Below, piece by piece: positions 34,053 to 44,558 of a stretch of DNA of 64,000 nucleotides. The notes under the pieces are model-generated. The model was given only the letters and a program-made list of their open reading frames with translations. It did no database searches and was not told where the DNA came from. The DNA is from Phaeocystidibacter luteus (GTDB taxonomy: Bacteria; Bacteroidota; Bacteroidia; Flavobacteriales; Schleiferiaceae): assembly GCF_008933115.1 (NCBI RefSeq), contig NZ_WBVO01000009.1, positions 62,001 to 126,000 on the forward strand, given 5' to 3'. Position numbers and translations under genes: made by a program. Each line of letters starts with the position of its first letter. Positions within the stretch are counted from its first letter, which is position 1.

Positions 34053-35165
34053 TTAGGCTTTCACGGCGGCGTTCATGTTCTCCACAAACTGGTCGAACAA
34101 ATATCGTGCATCGTGTGGACCTGGCCCTGCTTCTGGGTGATATTGTACGGAGAAAACTGGCTTATCCGTTCTCACAATTCCCGCAACGGTACCGTCGTTC
34201 AAGTGAACGTGGGTGAGCTCAACGTTGTTGGCCTTTTCAACATCCTCCATCTTCACTGCAAAGCCGTGGTTCTGAGAGGTGATTTCCCCTTTACCTGTTA
34301 CCAAGTTTTTGATAGGGTGGTTGATTCCGCGGTGCCCGTTGTGCATTTTGTATGTGCTCAAATCTGATGCAAGTGCCACCATTTGGTGTCCGAGGCAAAT
34401 TCCGAATACAGGAATATCGCTATCGATAAGCTTCTTCACTTCGGCAATAACACCTGACATGGCGGCTGGATCACCTGGGCCATTGGATAGGAACAAACCG
34501 TCGGGCTTAGAATCCAGTAGCGTTTGAGCTGGTGTATTCCATGGATACACGGTTACTTGGCAACCGCGAGCTACGAGGTTGCGAAGGATGTTCTTTTTGA
34601 TACCTAGGTCAAGTGCGGCCACCTTGTGTGGAGCATCATCGGCACCAACGGTATACTTTTCTGTGGTGCTAACCTTAGACGAAAGCTCGAGACCTTCCAT
34701 GCTTGGAACTTTTGCAAGCTCGGCTTTGAGGTCCTCGATGTTTGTAATTTCTGTAGAGATAATGGCATTCATTGCACCCGCATCACGAATGTGACGAACG
34801 AGGGCACGTGTATCTACATCGCAGATAGCCACCTTGTTGTTCTCCTTGAAATAGTCGTATAGTGTGTGGTCTGCAGATGGACGACTTTGGTGAGTTGAGA
34901 AATTCTTGCAGATGAGTCCGGCGATTTTGATACCGTCGCTTTCTACTTCCTCTTCAAAAGTTCCGTAGTTACCGATATGAGCTGTGGCGGTAACCATAAG
35001 CTGTCCGAAATAACTAGGATCGGTGAATATTTCCTGGTAACCGGTCATACCGGTATTGAAGCAAATTTCGCCCCAAGCGGTACCGTCTAGACCTGTTGAA
35101 CGTCCGTAAAAAACAGTCCCATCTTCGAGGAGAAGAATAGCGGGTTTGCGAGATTCGTAAGCCAT
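34053..35165 (-). CDS. carA: Carbamoyl-phosphate synthase small (glutaminase) subunit
   Basis: 370 aa from the ATG at 35165; the longer frame from 35207 adds residues that overlap the rplQ terminator. It releases ammonia from glutamine for carbamoyl phosphate, used for pyrimidines and arginine. The N-terminal domain has FNTGMTGYQEIFTDPSY. The class I amidotransferase domain has LSNGPGDPA, the nucleophile Cys in FGICLGHQM, and His-Glu in QYHPEAGPGPHD. carB is not in the window. A terminator separates it from rplQ, so it needs its own promoter; no clear one is seen. Confidence 0.96.
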   Translation of the reverse strand: MAYESRKPAILLLEDGTVFYGRSTGLDGTAWGEICFNTGMTGYQEIFTDPSYFGQLMVTATAHIGNYGTFEEEVESDGIKIAGLICKNFSTHQSRPSADHTLYDYFKENNKVAICDVDTRALVRHIRDAGAMNAIISTEITNIEDLKAELAKVPSMEGLELSSKVSTTEKYTVGADDAPHKVAALDLGIKKNILRNLVARGCQVTVYPWNTPAQTLLDSKPDGLFLSNGPGDPAAMSGVIAEVKKLIDSDIPVFGICLGHQMVALASDLSTYKMHNGHRGINHPIKNLVTGKGEITSQNHGFAVKMEDVEKANNVELTHVHLNDGTVAGIVRTDKPVFSVQYHPEAGPGPHDARYLFDQFVENMNAAVKA

Positions 35166-35203
35166 GGAAATGTCTATTATTAAGTATGTTACACTTTTTT
35201 GGG

Positions 35204-35238
35204 ACAAAAAAAAAGGATAAGACTTAGGCCCTATCCTT
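35204..35238 (-). terminator. Terminator at the end of the ribosomal cluster
   Basis: AAGGATA (35213-35219) pairs with TATCCTT (35232-35238). On the minus strand a run of eight or nine U follows. It ends the str-S10-spc-alpha transcript after rplQ. Confidence 0.75.
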
Positions 35239-35269
35239 CTTTTATCAATGCGTGAATGTCATCCAATGA

Positions 35270-35827
35270 TCACTCACCTTTGTTCTCTTCTGAAGCTTCG
35301 GCGTTGTCGCCTTCAGCTTTAGTTTCAACTTCTTCAGCGGCAGCTTCAGCAGCTTTCTCTTCCACTTTAGCCTCTTCGGCTTTAGCTTCGGCAGCTGGAG
35401 CAGTTTCGGTCTTCTTGCCTGCACGGCGAGTAGACTTCTTCTTAGCTTTCTTCTCGTTAGAGTAAAGATCGTTGAAATCAACGAGTTCGATCATCGCCAT
35501 TTCCGCGTTATCGCCGAGACGATTACCGGTTTTGATGATACGGGTGTATCCACCTGGGCGGTCGCCAACTTTCACGCTTACTTCGCGGAACAGTTCGGAA
35601 ACGGCCTCTTTGTTCTGGAGGTAGCGGAAAACAACGCGACGGTTGTGAGTGCTATCCTCTTTAGAACGAGTGATCAAAGGCTCAACGAACTTCTTAAGTT
35701 CGCGTGCTTTGGCCACGGTGGTGTTGATTCGCTTGTGTTCGATCAACGAGCAGGCCATGTTTGAGAGCATCGCTTTACGGTGCGCTGCTTTTCTGCCCAG
35801 ATGATTGAATTTCTTACCGTGTCTCAT
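35270..35827 (-). CDS. rplQ: 50S ribosomal protein L17 with long acidic tail
   Basis: 185 aa. Residues 1-118 are a normal L17 ([20 protein letters not shown], the RTTVAKAKEL-like segment, [12 protein letters not shown] and a closing [11 protein letters not shown]). About 65 more residues form an Ala/Glu/Lys-rich tail that is not part of the folded family domain; many bacterial L17 proteins end near 120-130. A similar tail is on S1. It is the last gene of the cluster, 6 bp after rpoA. Confidence 0.95.
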   Translation of the reverse strand: MRHGKKFNHLGRKAAHRKAMLSNMACSLIEHKRINTTVAKARELKKFVEPLITRSKEDSTHNRRVVFRYLQNKEAVSELFREVSVKVGDRPGGYTRIIKTGNRLGDNAEMAMIELVDFNDLYSNEKKAKKKSTRRAGKKTETAPAAEAKAEEAKVEEKAAEAAAEEVETKAEGDNAEASEENKGE

Positions 35828-35833
35828 TCTTAC

Positions 35834-36826
35834 TTACTCCTTGTCCAGTTTATACTTTGTAATGTCCATTCCGAACTCAAGACCTTTGTTAGAAACAAGC
35901 TCATCGAGTTCAGTGAGTGACTTCTTACCGAAGTTGCGGAACTTCATCAAGTCTGCCTTCGTATAGGTCACCAAATCGCCTAGCGTTTCAACCTCTGCTG
36001 CTTTCAAGCAATTCAAGGCACGAACTGAAAGATCGAGATCAGTCAATTTAGTCTTGAGAAGCTGACGCATGTGGAGGATTTCCTCGTCGTAGGTATCAGT
36101 TTCCTTGCTCTCTTGGTCTTCGAGTGTGATACGCTCGTCGCTGAAGAGCATGAAGTGATGGATCAAGATGTTTGACGCTTCGGTCAAGGCATCTTTAGGA
36201 TGAATAGATCCGTCGGTAACGATTTCAATCAAGAGTTTTTCGTAGTCGGTCTTCTGCTCAACGCGGAAGTTCTCGATGCTGTAGCGAACGTTCTTGATTG
36301 GGGTGTAGATAGCGTCGATGGCGATAGTACCCATCGCTGCATCAGCCTTTTTGTTTTCTTCGGCTGGTACGTATCCGCGACCCTTTTCGATGGTAAGTTC
36401 CATATCAAGCTTCACAGAAGAATCCATGTGGCAGATTACCAACTCTGGGTTCAACACTTGGAAAGCGTTGATGGTACCGGCGATGTCGCCAGCAGTGAGG
36501 GTATCTTTACCGCTCACGCTCACCTTAACGGTTTCGCTCTCTTGATCTTCAATTTGACGCTTGAAACGTACTTGCTTCAAGTTCAAAATGATTTCAGTAA
36601 CATCCTCTACAACACCTTTGATGGTAGAGAATTCGTGCTCTACGCCGTTGATCTTCACTGAAGTGAAGGCGAAGCCCTCGAGGGAGCTAAGCAATACGCG
36701 GCGCAACGCGTTTCCGATGGTCAAACCATAGCCCGGTTCTAGAGGACGGAATTCGAATTGACCTTCAGTTTCGGTCGATGAATTCATGATGACCTTGTCG
36801 GGCTTCTGGAAATTCAGGATAGCCAT
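35834..36826 (-). CDS. rpoA: RNA polymerase alpha subunit
   Basis: 330 aa from the ATG at 36826; a GTG at 36832 would add two residues. The N-terminal domain ([23 protein letters not shown]) dimerises and binds beta and beta-prime. After a short acidic linker near 235-245, the C-terminal domain ([39 protein letters not shown]) has the two helix-hairpin-helix motifs that touch upstream DNA and regulators. It lies between rpsD and rplQ, the usual alpha-operon place. Confidence 0.97.
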   Translation of the reverse strand: MAILNFQKPDKVIMNSSTETEGQFEFRPLEPGYGLTIGNALRRVLLSSLEGFAFTSVKINGVEHEFSTIKGVVEDVTEIILNLKQVRFKRQIEDQESETVKVSVSGKDTLTAGDIAGTINAFQVLNPELVICHMDSSVKLDMELTIEKGRGYVPAEENKKADAAMGTIAIDAIYTPIKNVRYSIENFRVEQKTDYEKLLIEIVTDGSIHPKDALTEASNILIHHFMLFSDERITLEDQESKETDTYDEEILHMRQLLKTKLTDLDLSVRALNCLKAAEVETLGDLVTYTKADLMKFRNFGKKSLTELDELVSNKGLEFGMDITKYKLDKE

Positions 36827-36848
36827 ATGCACGATGGGATTAATATGA

Positions 36849-37454
36849 TTACTTCGAGTACAATTCGACGATCAACTGCTCCTTGATGTTTTCAGGGATC
36901 ATTTCGCGCTGTGGTGTGCTAACGAAAGTACCTGTCAAGGTTGAGTCGTTGAACTCGATCCACTCATAGTCGTTAGAACGGCTGGCAACGCTGCTCTGAA
37001 TAACTTCGAGTGACTTTGATTTTTCACGAACTGAGATTTGATCGCCCGGCTTCACTTGGAAGCTTGGGATGTTAACAACATCGCCATTCACAACAATGTG
37101 ACGGTGACCTACAATCTGGCGGGCAGCGCGGCGGGTTGGTGCCAAGCCCATGCGGAATACAACGTTGTCTAGACGTGATTCGCAGTACTGAAGCAACACT
37201 TCACCGGTAATACCCTTTGCACGAGAAGCCTTCTCGAACATTGTGCGGAACTGGCGCTCTAGAATGCCGTAAGTATACTTAGCCTTCTGTTTTTCTGCCA
37301 ATTGTACCGCGTATTCAGACTTCTTGCCGCGCTTGCGAGCGAATCCGTGCTGTCCAGGAGGATACTGACGCTTTTCGTAAGCGCTGTCCGGACCGAAAAT
37401 CGGTTCGCCAAAGCGACGTGCAATCTTGGTAACGGGACCTCTATATCTTGCCAT
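36849..37454 (-). CDS. rpsD: 30S ribosomal protein S4
   Basis: 201 aa. A primary 16S rRNA-binding protein that nucleates assembly of the 30S body. Marks are [39 protein letters not shown] and the S4 RNA-binding domain around [20 protein letters not shown]. The zinc-binding Cys seen in some S4 proteins near the N-terminus are absent. In other bacteria S4 represses its own operon; that site was not identified here. Confidence 0.97.
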   Translation of the reverse strand: MARYRGPVTKIARRFGEPIFGPDSAYEKRQYPPGQHGFARKRGKKSEYAVQLAEKQKAKYTYGILERQFRTMFEKASRAKGITGEVLLQYCESRLDNVVFRMGLAPTRRAARQIVGHRHIVVNGDVVNIPSFQVKPGDQISVREKSKSLEVIQSSVASRSNDYEWIEFNDSTLTGTFVSTPQREMIPENIKEQLIVELYSK

Positions 37455-37478
37455 TTCGTCGGTTCTTTTCTTGTTCTA

Positions 37479-37868
37479 TTAAACTCTTCTGCGTTTCGGA
37501 GGACGGCAACCGTTGTGTGGAATTGGAGTGATATCCACGATTTCGGTTACTTCGATTCCGGAGTTGTGAAGTGAACGGATAGCGCTTTCGCGACCATTAC
37601 CTGGACCTTTCACATATACCTTAACTTTCTTCAAGCCTGCTTCCATAGCGCGACCTGCACAATCTTCCGCAGCAGTTTGAGCAGCGTAAGGAGTGTTCTT
37701 CTTACTTCCTCTAAAGCCCATCTTACCTGCAGAAGACCAAGAGATCACCTGACCAGTAGTGTTGGTAAGAGAAATGATGATGTTGTTGAAAGTAGCGTTG
37801 ATGTGAGCTTCCCCTACCGGGTCAACTTTCACCTTTCTTTTCTTTACGCTCTTTGATTGCTTTGCCAT
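37479..37868 (-). CDS. rpsK: 30S ribosomal protein S11
   Basis: 129 aa, in the 30S platform near the E site. Typical segments are [40 protein letters not shown] and the basic tail [17 protein letters not shown]. Starts 13 bp after rpsM. Confidence 0.97.
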   Translation of the reverse strand: MAKQSKSVKKRKVKVDPVGEAHINATFNNIIISLTNTTGQVISWSSAGKMGFRGSKKNTPYAAQTAAEDCAGRAMEAGLKKVKVYVKGPGNGRESAIRSLHNSGIEVTEIVDITPIPHNGCRPPKRRRV

Positions 37869-37881
37869 GACTCCCTACTTA

Positions 37882-38259
37882 TTATTTCGTAGCCTTCTTC
37901 TTGTTTGCAACCGTCTTACGCTTACCCTTACGTGTACGAGAGTTGTTCTTCGTACGCTGTCCACGCAATGGTAGACCTAAACGGTGACGGATTCCGCGAT
38001 TCGCGCCGATGTCCATCAGACGCTTGATGTTGAGCTGTACCTCTGAGCGAAGCTCACCCTCAACCTTGTATCCTTCCGAAATGATGTTGCGGATAACAGT
38101 CAATTGATCGTCGTTCCAATCCTCAACTTTAGTGTTGAAATCAACACCAGCTTCCGTGAGGATTTCACGGGCGCGGCTGCGACCCACTCCGTAGATATAG
38201 GTCAGGCCAATCTCGCCTCGCTTGTTCTTTGGTAAGTCAATACCAGCAATTCTCGCCAT
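37882..38259 (-). CDS. rpsM: 30S ribosomal protein S13
   Basis: 125 aa, at the head of the 30S subunit, where it touches the 50S and the P-site tRNA. It begins [20 protein letters not shown], has [13 protein letters not shown] and ends in the basic segment [20 protein letters not shown] and a Lys-rich tail. It follows rpmJ by 21 bp. Confidence 0.97.
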   Translation of the reverse strand: MARIAGIDLPKNKRGEIGLTYIYGVGRSRAREILTEAGVDFNTKVEDWNDDQLTVIRNIISEGYKVEGELRSEVQLNIKRLMDIGANRGIRHRLGLPLRGQRTKNNSRTRKGKRKTVANKKKATK

Positions 38260-38280
38260 AATTCCTTTGAATTAAATCTT

Positions 38281-38397
38281 TTAACCCTGACGTTGCTTGA
38301 ACTTCGGGTTCTTTTTGTTGATTACGTACAAGCGGCCTTTGCGGCGAACGATCTTGCACTCAGCGCTTCTTTTCTTGATAGAGGCTCTAACTTTCAT
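38281..38397 (-). CDS. rpmJ: 50S ribosomal protein L36, zinc-free form
   Basis: A 38-aa gene read from the sequence between infA and rpsM. It starts [20 protein letters not shown] and ends [12 protein letters not shown]. Only one Cys is present, so the C4/C3H zinc site of the zinc-type L36 is missing. The spacing is 11 bp from infA and 21 bp to rpsM. Confidence 0.95.
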   Translation of the reverse strand: MKVRASIKKRSAECKIVRRKGRLYVINKKNPKFKQRQG

Positions 38398-38408
38398 CGC
38401 TCTCGTTT

Positions 38409-38624
38409 TTAGTATCGGTAAACGATACGTCCTTTCGTCAAATCGTATGGGCTCAATTCGAGCTTTACTTTATCACCTGGTAACAACTTAATGTAGTGCA
38501 TACGCATCTTACCAGAAATGTGTGCTGTTACTACGTGTCCGTTTTCTAGTTCTACACGAAACATCGCATTTGACAATGCTTCAGTGATGCTTCCGTCTTG
38601 TTCAATTGCTCCTTGCTTAGCCAT
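38409..38624 (-). CDS. infA: Translation initiation factor IF-1
   Basis: 71 aa, a single OB fold that occupies the 30S A site during initiation. It starts [20 protein letters not shown] and has [20 protein letters not shown] and [20 protein letters not shown]. Two bp after secY; there is no map gene between them as there is in many bacteria. Confidence 0.97.
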   Translation of the reverse strand: MAKQGAIEQDGSITEALSNAMFRVELENGHVVTAHISGKMRMHYIKLLPGDKVKLELSPYDLTKGRIVYRY

Positions 38625-38626
38625 AA

Positions 38627-39967
38627 TTACATCACATTAGCAGTTGAACGACCTTTCAAACGACCACTCTTCATCAAACCATCATAGTGACGGTTCAACA
38701 AATAACTCTCAATTTGCATGAGGGTATCCAAAATAACACCCACAATAATCAAGAGTGAAGTACCTCCGTAGAACTGAGCCCATTGCGTGGTCATGTTCAA
38801 CTGCATTGCGAATGCTGGCAAAATAGCTAGCAAGGCAAGCAGAATCGCACCCGGCAAGGTGATACGACTCAAGATCTCATCGAGATACTCAGCGGTAGCG
38901 CGACCCGGCTTAACACCTGGTACGAAACCACCATTTCTTTTCAAATCATCTGCAATGTTGTTGGTGTTCACCTGAATTGCAGTGTAGAAGTATGTAAAGC
39001 CGATGATCAATACGGCAAATACTAAGTTGTACCAGAATCCAGTGAAATCACTGAAGTAGGTTATAACCCAACTGTCACCCTCTGTTTGTGCAAACTGCGC
39101 AACCGTAACAGGAATGAACATGATAGCCTGTGCGAAGATGATTGGCATTACACCAGAAGCATTCACACGCAATGGCAAGTACTCACGTCCCAATGGGCGT
39201 CCTGCTTGACCACCACCAGCTGCGTTACGTGCAGCATACTGCAATGGTACGCGACGTACAGCTTGGGTAAGTCCGATTGCAAACATCACTACAAGGTAGA
39301 ATGCTGCAAGCTCAAGAACGATAGTAATCAAACCACCTGCACCACCTTCTAGACGAGCAGTGAATTCCTGCACGATAGAGATAGGGAATGAAGCGATGAT
39401 ACCTACCATAATCAAGATAGAGATACCGTTTCCGATTCCGCGGTCGGTGATACGCTCACCCAACCACATTGCGAAGATGGTACCGGCTACCAAGGTTGTG
39501 ATAGATAGGAACCAGAACAACTGGTCTGAGATCACATATCCTACACCTTGAGCCATCAAGTTGGTTACATAACTCGGAGCCTGTACCAAACAGATAGCGA
39601 TGGTCAGGTAGCGAGTCATTTGAGTAATCTTCTGTCTTCCACTCTCACCGTCTTTCTGAAGCTTCTGGATAGAAGGAACAGCAAGACCGAGGAGCTGAAT
39701 TACGATAGACGCAGAAATGTAAGGCATGATGCCAAGCGCCAAGATAGAAGCATTTGCGAATGCACCTCCAGTAAAGGCGTTGAGCAACCCCATCAAACCG
39801 CTGCCTGTTTGATCTTGAAGTTGAGACAATGAATTGATGTCAACCCCAGGCAATGGAACATTGGAGCCTACACGGTAGATGAAGAGCAATCCGAGAGTAA
39901 GGAGAATCTTATTTCTAAGTTCCTCAATCTTCCAGATATTCTGCAGTGTATCGATAAACTTTTTCAT
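38627..39967 (-). CDS. secY: Protein translocase subunit SecY
   Basis: 446 aa with ten predicted membrane helices. It is the channel of the Sec translocon for export and membrane insertion. Marks are [18 protein letters not shown] in the first part, [16 protein letters not shown], the plug-side segment, and the cytoplasmic loop VRRVPLQYA with the NDL-like [17 protein letters not shown]. It supplies the export route for the many signal-peptide proteins in the window. Confidence 0.97.
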   Translation of the reverse strand: MKKFIDTLQNIWKIEELRNKILLTLGLLFIYRVGSNVPLPGVDINSLSQLQDQTGSGLMGLLNAFTGGAFANASILALGIMPYISASIVIQLLGLAVPSIQKLQKDGESGRQKITQMTRYLTIAICLVQAPSYVTNLMAQGVGYVISDQLFWFLSITTLVAGTIFAMWLGERITDRGIGNGISILIMVGIIASFPISIVQEFTARLEGGAGGLITIVLELAAFYLVVMFAIGLTQAVRRVPLQYAARNAAGGGQAGRPLGREYLPLRVNASGVMPIIFAQAIMFIPVTVAQFAQTEGDSWVITYFSDFTGFWYNLVFAVLIIGFTYFYTAIQVNTNNIADDLKRNGGFVPGVKPGRATAEYLDEILSRITLPGAILLALLAILPAFAMQLNMTTQWAQFYGGTSLLIIVGVILDTLMQIESYLLNRHYDGLMKSGRLKGRSTANVM

Positions 39968-39982
39968 GCGGTATTAAAGCGC

Positions 39983-40432
39983 TTAAAGCGTTTCGGCTAC
40001 TCCACCTTGAGCTTCGATAGCCGATTTCGCCGTTTCACTGAACTTGTTTGCTTTGACGGTCAATTTAGCTTTCAATTCGCCACGACCCAAGATTTTCACT
40101 AGGTCGTTTTTGTCAGCTAGACCGTTGGCAACAAGAACGTCTTTGTCAACCGTATCTGTAACTTTCTTATTATCAACCAATGACTGAAGAGCGTCGAGGT
40201 TAATCGAGCGGTATTCAACACGGTTAATATTTTTAAAGCCGAACTTCGGTACACGGCGTTGAAGAGGCATTTGGCCACCTTCGAATCCGATTTTACGTGA
40301 GTAACCCGAGCGAGACTTTGCGCCTTTGTGACCACGAGTAGCAGTACCGCCTTTGCCGGTACCTTCGCCACGGCCTACGCGCTTGCTGTTGTGAGTCGAA
40401 CCCGATGCGGGCTTGAGATTACTAAGATCCAT
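39983..40432 (-). CDS. rplO: 50S ribosomal protein L15
   Basis: 149 aa. The Gly/Arg-rich N-terminus (KRVGRGEGTGKGGTATRGHK) and the C-terminal globular part with LADKNDLVKILGRGELK are typical. Lies 23 bp after rpmD and 15 bp before secY. Confidence 0.96.
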   Translation of the reverse strand: MDLSNLKPASGSTHNSKRVGRGEGTGKGGTATRGHKGAKSRSGYSRKIGFEGGQMPLQRRVPKFGFKNINRVEYRSINLDALQSLVDNKKVTDTVDKDVLVANGLADKNDLVKILGRGELKAKLTVKANKFSETAKSAIEAQGGVAETL

Positions 40433-40455
40433 TTCTCTGATCCTTTATACTGTTG

Positions 40456-40638
40456 TTACTGTACTTCTTCTACAGTGATGAGGTGTGATACGCGAGCGAT
40501 CATACCTTTTACCTGTGCTGTAGCTTCGTGCTCTACAGATTGATTCATCTTGCGCAAGCCAAGTGCCTCGAGAGTTCTCTTTTGGCGACCAGTGCGGTTG
40601 ATGGCGCTGCGTACTTGTGTGATCTTTACTTTCGACAT
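40456..40638 (-). CDS. rpmD: 50S ribosomal protein L30
   Basis: 60 aa with the normal form: VKITQVRSAINRTGRQKRTL, LGLRKMNQSVEHE and the C-terminal MIARVSHLITVEE. It lies 19 bp after rpsE. Confidence 0.96.
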   Translation of the reverse strand: MSKVKITQVRSAINRTGRQKRTLEALGLRKMNQSVEHEATAQVKGMIARVSHLITVEEVQ

Positions 40639-40657
40639 CTTCGTTCGTTTTGTGGTA

Positions 40658-41182
40658 TTAACCGTTGAACACTTTGTCCATGCTCACACCGCGTTGACGA
40701 GCAACTTCACGTGCATCGCGCATGTTGAGAAGTGCAACGAAAGTAGCTTTCACCAAGTTGTGTGGGTTCGAAGAACCTTTAGACTTAGCGAGTACGTCGT
40801 GTACACCGGCACTCTCCAAAACGTGACGCATCGCACCACCGGCAATTACACCGGTACCGTGTGCAGCGGGGCGCAAAAATACGCGAGCTCCGCCGAATTT
40901 GCCACTTTCTTCGTGAGGAACTGTAGTTCCAGCTAGAGGAATGCGGTAAAGATTCTTTTTAGCGTCTTCGATTCCTTTGGTGATAGCCTCAGAAACTTCT
41001 TTTGACTTACCCAATCCGTATCCGGCGATACCTTTCTCGTTTCCTACAACCACCATGGCTGAGAATGCGAAAGTACGTCCACCTTTAGTCACCTTAGTTA
41101 CACGCTGAATACCTACTAGGCGGTCAACGAGTTCGAGACCTGATGGCTTTACTGTTCTTGCGTTCTTAACTCCTTTCAACAT
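40658..41182 (-). CDS. rpsE: 30S ribosomal protein S5
   Basis: 174 aa. It helps with decoding accuracy and mRNA entry. The N-terminal S5 domain has [20 protein letters not shown], and the C-terminal domain has GSGVIAGG-like [20 protein letters not shown]. Six bp after rplR. Confidence 0.97.
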   Translation of the reverse strand: MLKGVKNARTVKPSGLELVDRLVGIQRVTKVTKGGRTFAFSAMVVVGNEKGIAGYGLGKSKEVSEAITKGIEDAKKNLYRIPLAGTTVPHEESGKFGGARVFLRPAAHGTGVIAGGAMRHVLESAGVHDVLAKSKGSSNPHNLVKATFVALLNMRDAREVARQRGVSMDKVFNG

Positions 41183-41188
41183 GGTCTA

Positions 41189-41545
41189 TTAGAATTTGAG
41201 TCCGGCTTCTCTGGCTCCTTCAGCCAAAGACTTCACACGTCCGTGATACAAGTAACCTCCGCGGTCGAATGAGCAAGTAGTGATACCTGCTTCCTTCGCC
41301 TTTTCTGCGATGGCTTTACCTACGAGCTTAGCTCGGTCGGATTTTGTTCCTTCAGCTCCTGCAACACTCTTCTCGAGTGATGATGCTGATGCAAGCGTCT
41401 TTCCACTAACGTCGTCGATCAACTGTGCGTAGATCTCTTTGTTAGAACGGAATACCGCTAGGCGTGGGCTCTCCGCTGTACCTTCAACATCTTTGCGGAT
41501 GCGGCGGCGGATGCGATTTCTTCTTTCAATCTTAGTCAGTGCCAT
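41189..41545 (-). CDS. rplR: 50S ribosomal protein L18
   Basis: 118 aa, binds 5S rRNA with L5. [39 protein letters not shown] and [20 protein letters not shown] are the usual marks. Seven bp after rplF. Confidence 0.97.
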   Translation of the reverse strand: MALTKIERRNRIRRRIRKDVEGTAESPRLAVFRSNKEIYAQLIDDVSGKTLASASSLEKSVAGAEGTKSDRAKLVGKAIAEKAKEAGITTCSFDRGGYLYHGRVKSLAEGAREAGLKF

Positions 41546-41552
41546 TGCCTAC

Positions 41553-42110
41553 TTATTTTTTAGCAGCAGATTTACCAGCTTTTCTACGGATGTGCTCACC
41601 TACGAAGCGGATACCTTTTCCTTTGTAAGGCTCCGGCTTGCGGAATGAACGCACCTTCGCCGCAACAGCTCCGAGAAGCTGCTTGTCGTGCGATGTAAGC
41701 GTGATAATCGGGTTCTTACCTTTCTCAGACTTGGTCTCAACCTTCACCTCTTGAGGAACCTCGAACATGATGTTGTGCGAGTACCCTACAGAGATATCTA
41801 GGATTTGACCTTGGTTAGAGGCGCGGTAACCCACACCTACTAGTTCCATTTCTTTCTTGAAGCCTTCCGCTACACCGATCACCATATTGTTGATCAATGC
41901 GCGATACAATCCGTGTTGTGCACGAGTGTACTTCTCTTCGTTGTCGCGATTTACCGTCAACACACCCTCCTCGATTGAGGCAGAGATAGCAGGCTCAGTG
42001 ATTGTTTGAGTGAGTTCACCCAATTTACCTTTTGCGGTAACCACATTGCCGTTAATCTGCACATCGACCCCTTCGGGAATAGTGATGGTAGCTTTACCTA
42101 TCCTTGACAT
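41553..42110 (-). CDS. rplF: 50S ribosomal protein L6
   Basis: 185 aa, near the sarcin-ricin loop. MSRIGKATITIPEGVDVQIN starts the first domain and PEPYKGKGIRFVGEHIRRKA closes the second. A Lys/Ala tail follows. Confidence 0.97.
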   Translation of the reverse strand: MSRIGKATITIPEGVDVQINGNVVTAKGKLGELTQTITEPAISASIEEGVLTVNRDNEEKYTRAQHGLYRALINNMVIGVAEGFKKEMELVGVGYRASNQGQILDISVGYSHNIMFEVPQEVKVETKSEKGKNPIITLTSHDKQLLGAVAAKVRSFRKPEPYKGKGIRFVGEHIRRKAGKSAAKK

Positions 42111-42129
42111 GGTCTAATTCTTTGCAGTA

Positions 42130-42528
42130 TTAATAAACGTAGCACAAAACTTCACCACCCACTTTGTTGGCACGAGCTTGCTTGTCGGTCATCACTCCTT
42201 TAGAAGTGCTCACGATAGCTACACCCAAACCATTCTTCACGCGAGGCATGGTGTCGGTATTGGCATATTGACGAAGACCAGGCTTAGAAACGCGCTGCAA
42301 TCCACGGAAGGCAGGCTGCTTGGTTACTACGTCGTACTTCAACGCAATCTTGATGGTTCCTTGAACCGCATCTTCGTCTACTTTGTAGCTCAATACGTAT
42401 CCTTGGTCAACCAAGATTTTGGTCATTTCAATCTTCAGCTTTGAAGCTGGAATCTCAACCACTTTGTGGCCGGCTTTGGCAGCATTCCTGATTCTTGTCA
42501 GGAAGTCGGCGATTGGATCTGTGATCAT
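42130..42528 (-). CDS. rpsH: 30S ribosomal protein S8
   Basis: 132 aa. Primary 16S rRNA binder; in E. coli it also represses the spc operon. MITDPIADFLTRIRNAAKAG and the C-terminal TSKGVMTDKQARANKVGGEV are characteristic. It lies 19 bp from each neighbour. Confidence 0.97.
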   Translation of the reverse strand: MITDPIADFLTRIRNAAKAGHKVVEIPASKLKIEMTKILVDQGYVLSYKVDEDAVQGTIKIALKYDVVTKQPAFRGLQRVSKPGLRQYANTDTMPRVKNGLGVAIVSTSKGVMTDKQARANKVGGEVLCYVY

Positions 42529-42547
42529 CTCTTTCGCTTTATTCTTT

Positions 42548-42817
42548 TTACCAACTAGCTTTCTTCACGCCTGGGATAAGTCCCTTGTTCGCCATCTCGC
42601 GGAACTGAACGCGAGAAAGTCCGAACTGACGCATGTAACCACGTGGACGACCAGTGAGCTTACAACGATTGTGGAGGCGCACAGGTGAAGCGTTCTTAGG
42701 AAGCTTCTGTAGTGCCTCGTAATCGCCAGCTTCTTTCAAAGCCTGACGCTTCTCAGCGTACTTGTCTACGAGTTTTTGTCTCTTGACCTCACGGGCCTTC
42801 ATTGATTCTTTAGCCAT
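42548..42817 (-). CDS. rpsN: 30S ribosomal protein S14, zinc-free form
   Basis: 89 aa, the long form without the two CxxC zinc pairs; it has a single Cys in [20 protein letters not shown]. The closing [18 protein letters not shown] is the classical S14 end. Six bp after rplE. Confidence 0.96.
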   Translation of the reverse strand: MAKESMKAREVKRQKLVDKYAEKRQALKEAGDYEALQKLPKNASPVRLHNRCKLTGRPRGYMRQFGLSRVQFREMANKGLIPGVKKASW

Positions 42818-42823
42818 CGTAGC

Positions 42824-43369
42824 TTACTTTTTAAAAGGTAATCCGAAAGCTTTCAACAAGGCTTTCGCCTCCTTGTCCGTCTTCGCGGTGGTTACGAATG
42901 TGATATCCATACCTGAGATGTTGTTCACCTTATCGATGTCGATCTCTGGGAAGATAATTTGTTCTGTGATACCGAGGGTGTAGTTACCACGGCCATCGAA
43001 GCCATCCTTAATCCCCTGGAAGTCGCGGATGCGAGGTAGTGACGCTGAAATCAGACGGTCGAGGAACTCATACATGCGTACGCTGCGAAGCGTTACACGT
43101 GCACCGATAGGCATACCCTTACGGAGCTTAAAGTTAGAGATGTCCTTTTTCGACTTAGTCATCACTGCCTTTTGGCCAGAGATAAGTGTCATCTCGTCCA
43201 CTGCGTACTCGATCAATTTCTTGTCGGCTACTGCAGCTCCAACACCTTGGCTGAGGACGATTTTCTGTAGGCGAGGAACTTCCATGTGGTTCTGGTAACC
43301 GAATTCTTCGGTCAACGCCTTTACAATCTTGTCGCGATAAACGCTTTTAAGTCTTGGTTCCATGTCCAT
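42824..43369 (-). CDS. rplE: 50S ribosomal protein L5
   Basis: 181 aa from the ATG at 43369, whose A is also the last base of the rplX stop (TGATG). A GTG at 43372 and an ATG at 43363 are alternatives. It binds 5S rRNA. Marks are [33 protein letters not shown], and the closing [20 protein letters not shown]. Confidence 0.96.
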   Translation of the reverse strand: MDMEPRLKSVYRDKIVKALTEEFGYQNHMEVPRLQKIVLSQGVGAAVADKKLIEYAVDEMTLISGQKAVMTKSKKDISNFKLRKGMPIGARVTLRSVRMYEFLDRLISASLPRIRDFQGIKDGFDGRGNYTLGITEQIIFPEIDIDKVNNISGMDITFVTTAKTDKEAKALLKAFGLPFKK

Positions 43370-43689
43370 CACTTGATTACCTCTCCTGATTTCTTAGCGT
43401 AACGAACAAGCTTACCGTTCTCGTCGTGCTTACGACCAATACGAGTTGGCTTGTTCTCCTTCGGATCTACCAACAACAAGTTGGAGATGTGGATAGGAGC
43501 TTCCATTTGTACAATACCCCCTTGCGGGTTAGAAGCACTCGGCTTCTGGTGCTTAGAAACCATGTTCACGCCTTCTACGACGGCACGGTTTTGTTTTGGG
43601 ATCATGCGGATAACACGACCGGTTTGTCCTTTGGAGTTACCGGCGATTACCTGTACGTTGTCTCCCTTCTTGATGTGAAACTTTGCCAT
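43369..43689 (-). CDS. rplX: 50S ribosomal protein L24
   Basis: 106 aa from the ATG at 43689 ([20 protein letters not shown], a KOW motif). A longer frame to 43728 runs into the rplN end. [20 protein letters not shown] and a closing [11 protein letters not shown] are typical. It starts 23S rRNA folding in assembly. Its stop overlaps the rplE start by one base. Confidence 0.95.
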   Translation of the reverse strand: MAKFHIKKGDNVQVIAGNSKGQTGRVIRMIPKQNRAVVEGVNMVSKHQKPSASNPQGGIVQMEAPIHISNLLLVDPKENKPTRIGRKHDENGKLVRYAKKSGEVIK

Positions 43690-43708
43690 TGCTTCGCTCA
43701 TTATTCGA

Positions 43709-44077
43709 TTAAAGCACCTCAGGCGCAAGAGATACGATCTTCATATACTGACGGTCGCGCAACTCACGGGCAACTGGTCCGAATACACGTGTTCCGCGCA
43801 TCTCACCTGTTGCACCTAGAAGAACACAAGCGTTGTCATCAAAACGGATGTATGATCCGTCTGGACGGCGAACTTCTTTCTTCGTGCGTACCACAACTGC
43901 TGTCGATACAGCTCCCTTCTTCACGTTTCCGGAAGGAGTGGATTGCTTCACTGAAACGACAATCTTGTCGCCTACGGAAGCGTAACGACGCTTCGTGCCT
44001 CCAAGAACGCGGATGCAAAGCACCTCTTTCGCCCCTGTGTTATCGGCAACTCTAAGTCTTGATTCCTGTTGTACCAT
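43709..44077 (-). CDS. rplN: 50S ribosomal protein L14
   Basis: 122 aa, on the subunit interface. [40 protein letters not shown] and [20 protein letters not shown] are clear. One base separates it from rpsQ. Confidence 0.97.
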   Translation of the reverse strand: MVQQESRLRVADNTGAKEVLCIRVLGGTKRRYASVGDKIVVSVKQSTPSGNVKKGAVSTAVVVRTKKEVRRPDGSYIRFDDNACVLLGATGEMRGTRVFGPVARELRDRQYMKIVSLAPEVL

Positions 44078-44078
44078 C

Positions 44079-44339
44079 TTACTTTGCCCTTTCGATGATT
44101 TCGACTACTCTCCACTTCTTTGTCTTGCTGAGTGGACGTGTTTCCATAATGCGTACAGTGTCGCCTTCATTGCAATCGTTCGTCTCGTCGTGAGCATGGA
44201 ACTTCTTGCTAAAGTTTACGAACTTACCGTACAATGGGTGCTTAACGCGACGTTGTACGTTTACCGTAACGCTCTTGTTCATCTTGGAGCTAGTAACAAC
44301 TCCAATACGTTCTTTACGGAGATTTCTCTTTGTTTCCAT
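44079..44339 (-). CDS. rpsQ: 30S ribosomal protein S17
   Basis: 86 aa, an OB fold that binds 16S rRNA early. [39 protein letters not shown] and the closing [18 protein letters not shown] are the family marks. Confidence 0.97.
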   Translation of the reverse strand: METKRNLRKERIGVVTSSKMNKSVTVNVQRRVKHPLYGKFVNFSKKFHAHDETNDCNEGDTVRIMETRPLSKTKKWRVVEIIERAK

Positions 44340-44344
44340 CGCGT

Positions 44345-44554
44345 TTATGCTTTTGCTTCTGAAGCTTGTGAATTTCTCTTAGCCAACTCCGTCTTGATAC
44401 GAGCAACATCGCGACGCGTTGCGCGGAGGCTCATTGGGTTCTCTAGCGGAGAAATATGGTGGGTCATTCGCATCTTGGTGAGGTTCTGCTCGAACTCTAC
44501 CAATTGCTCCTGAAGCTCCTCGGTCGTAAGACCTGTGATCTCTGACTGTTTCAT
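44345..44554 (-). CDS. rpmC: 50S ribosomal protein L29
   Basis: 69 aa. I chose the ATG at 44554 ([20 protein letters not shown]); the longer frame to 44569 starts with TTG and overlaps rplP. L29 sits at the tunnel exit. The closing segment [18 protein letters not shown] is the family signature. Confidence 0.94.
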   Translation of the reverse strand: MKQSEITGLTTEELQEQLVEFEQNLTKMRMTHHISPLENPMSLRATRRDVARIKTELAKRNSQASEAKA

Positions 44555-44558
44555 CTTC

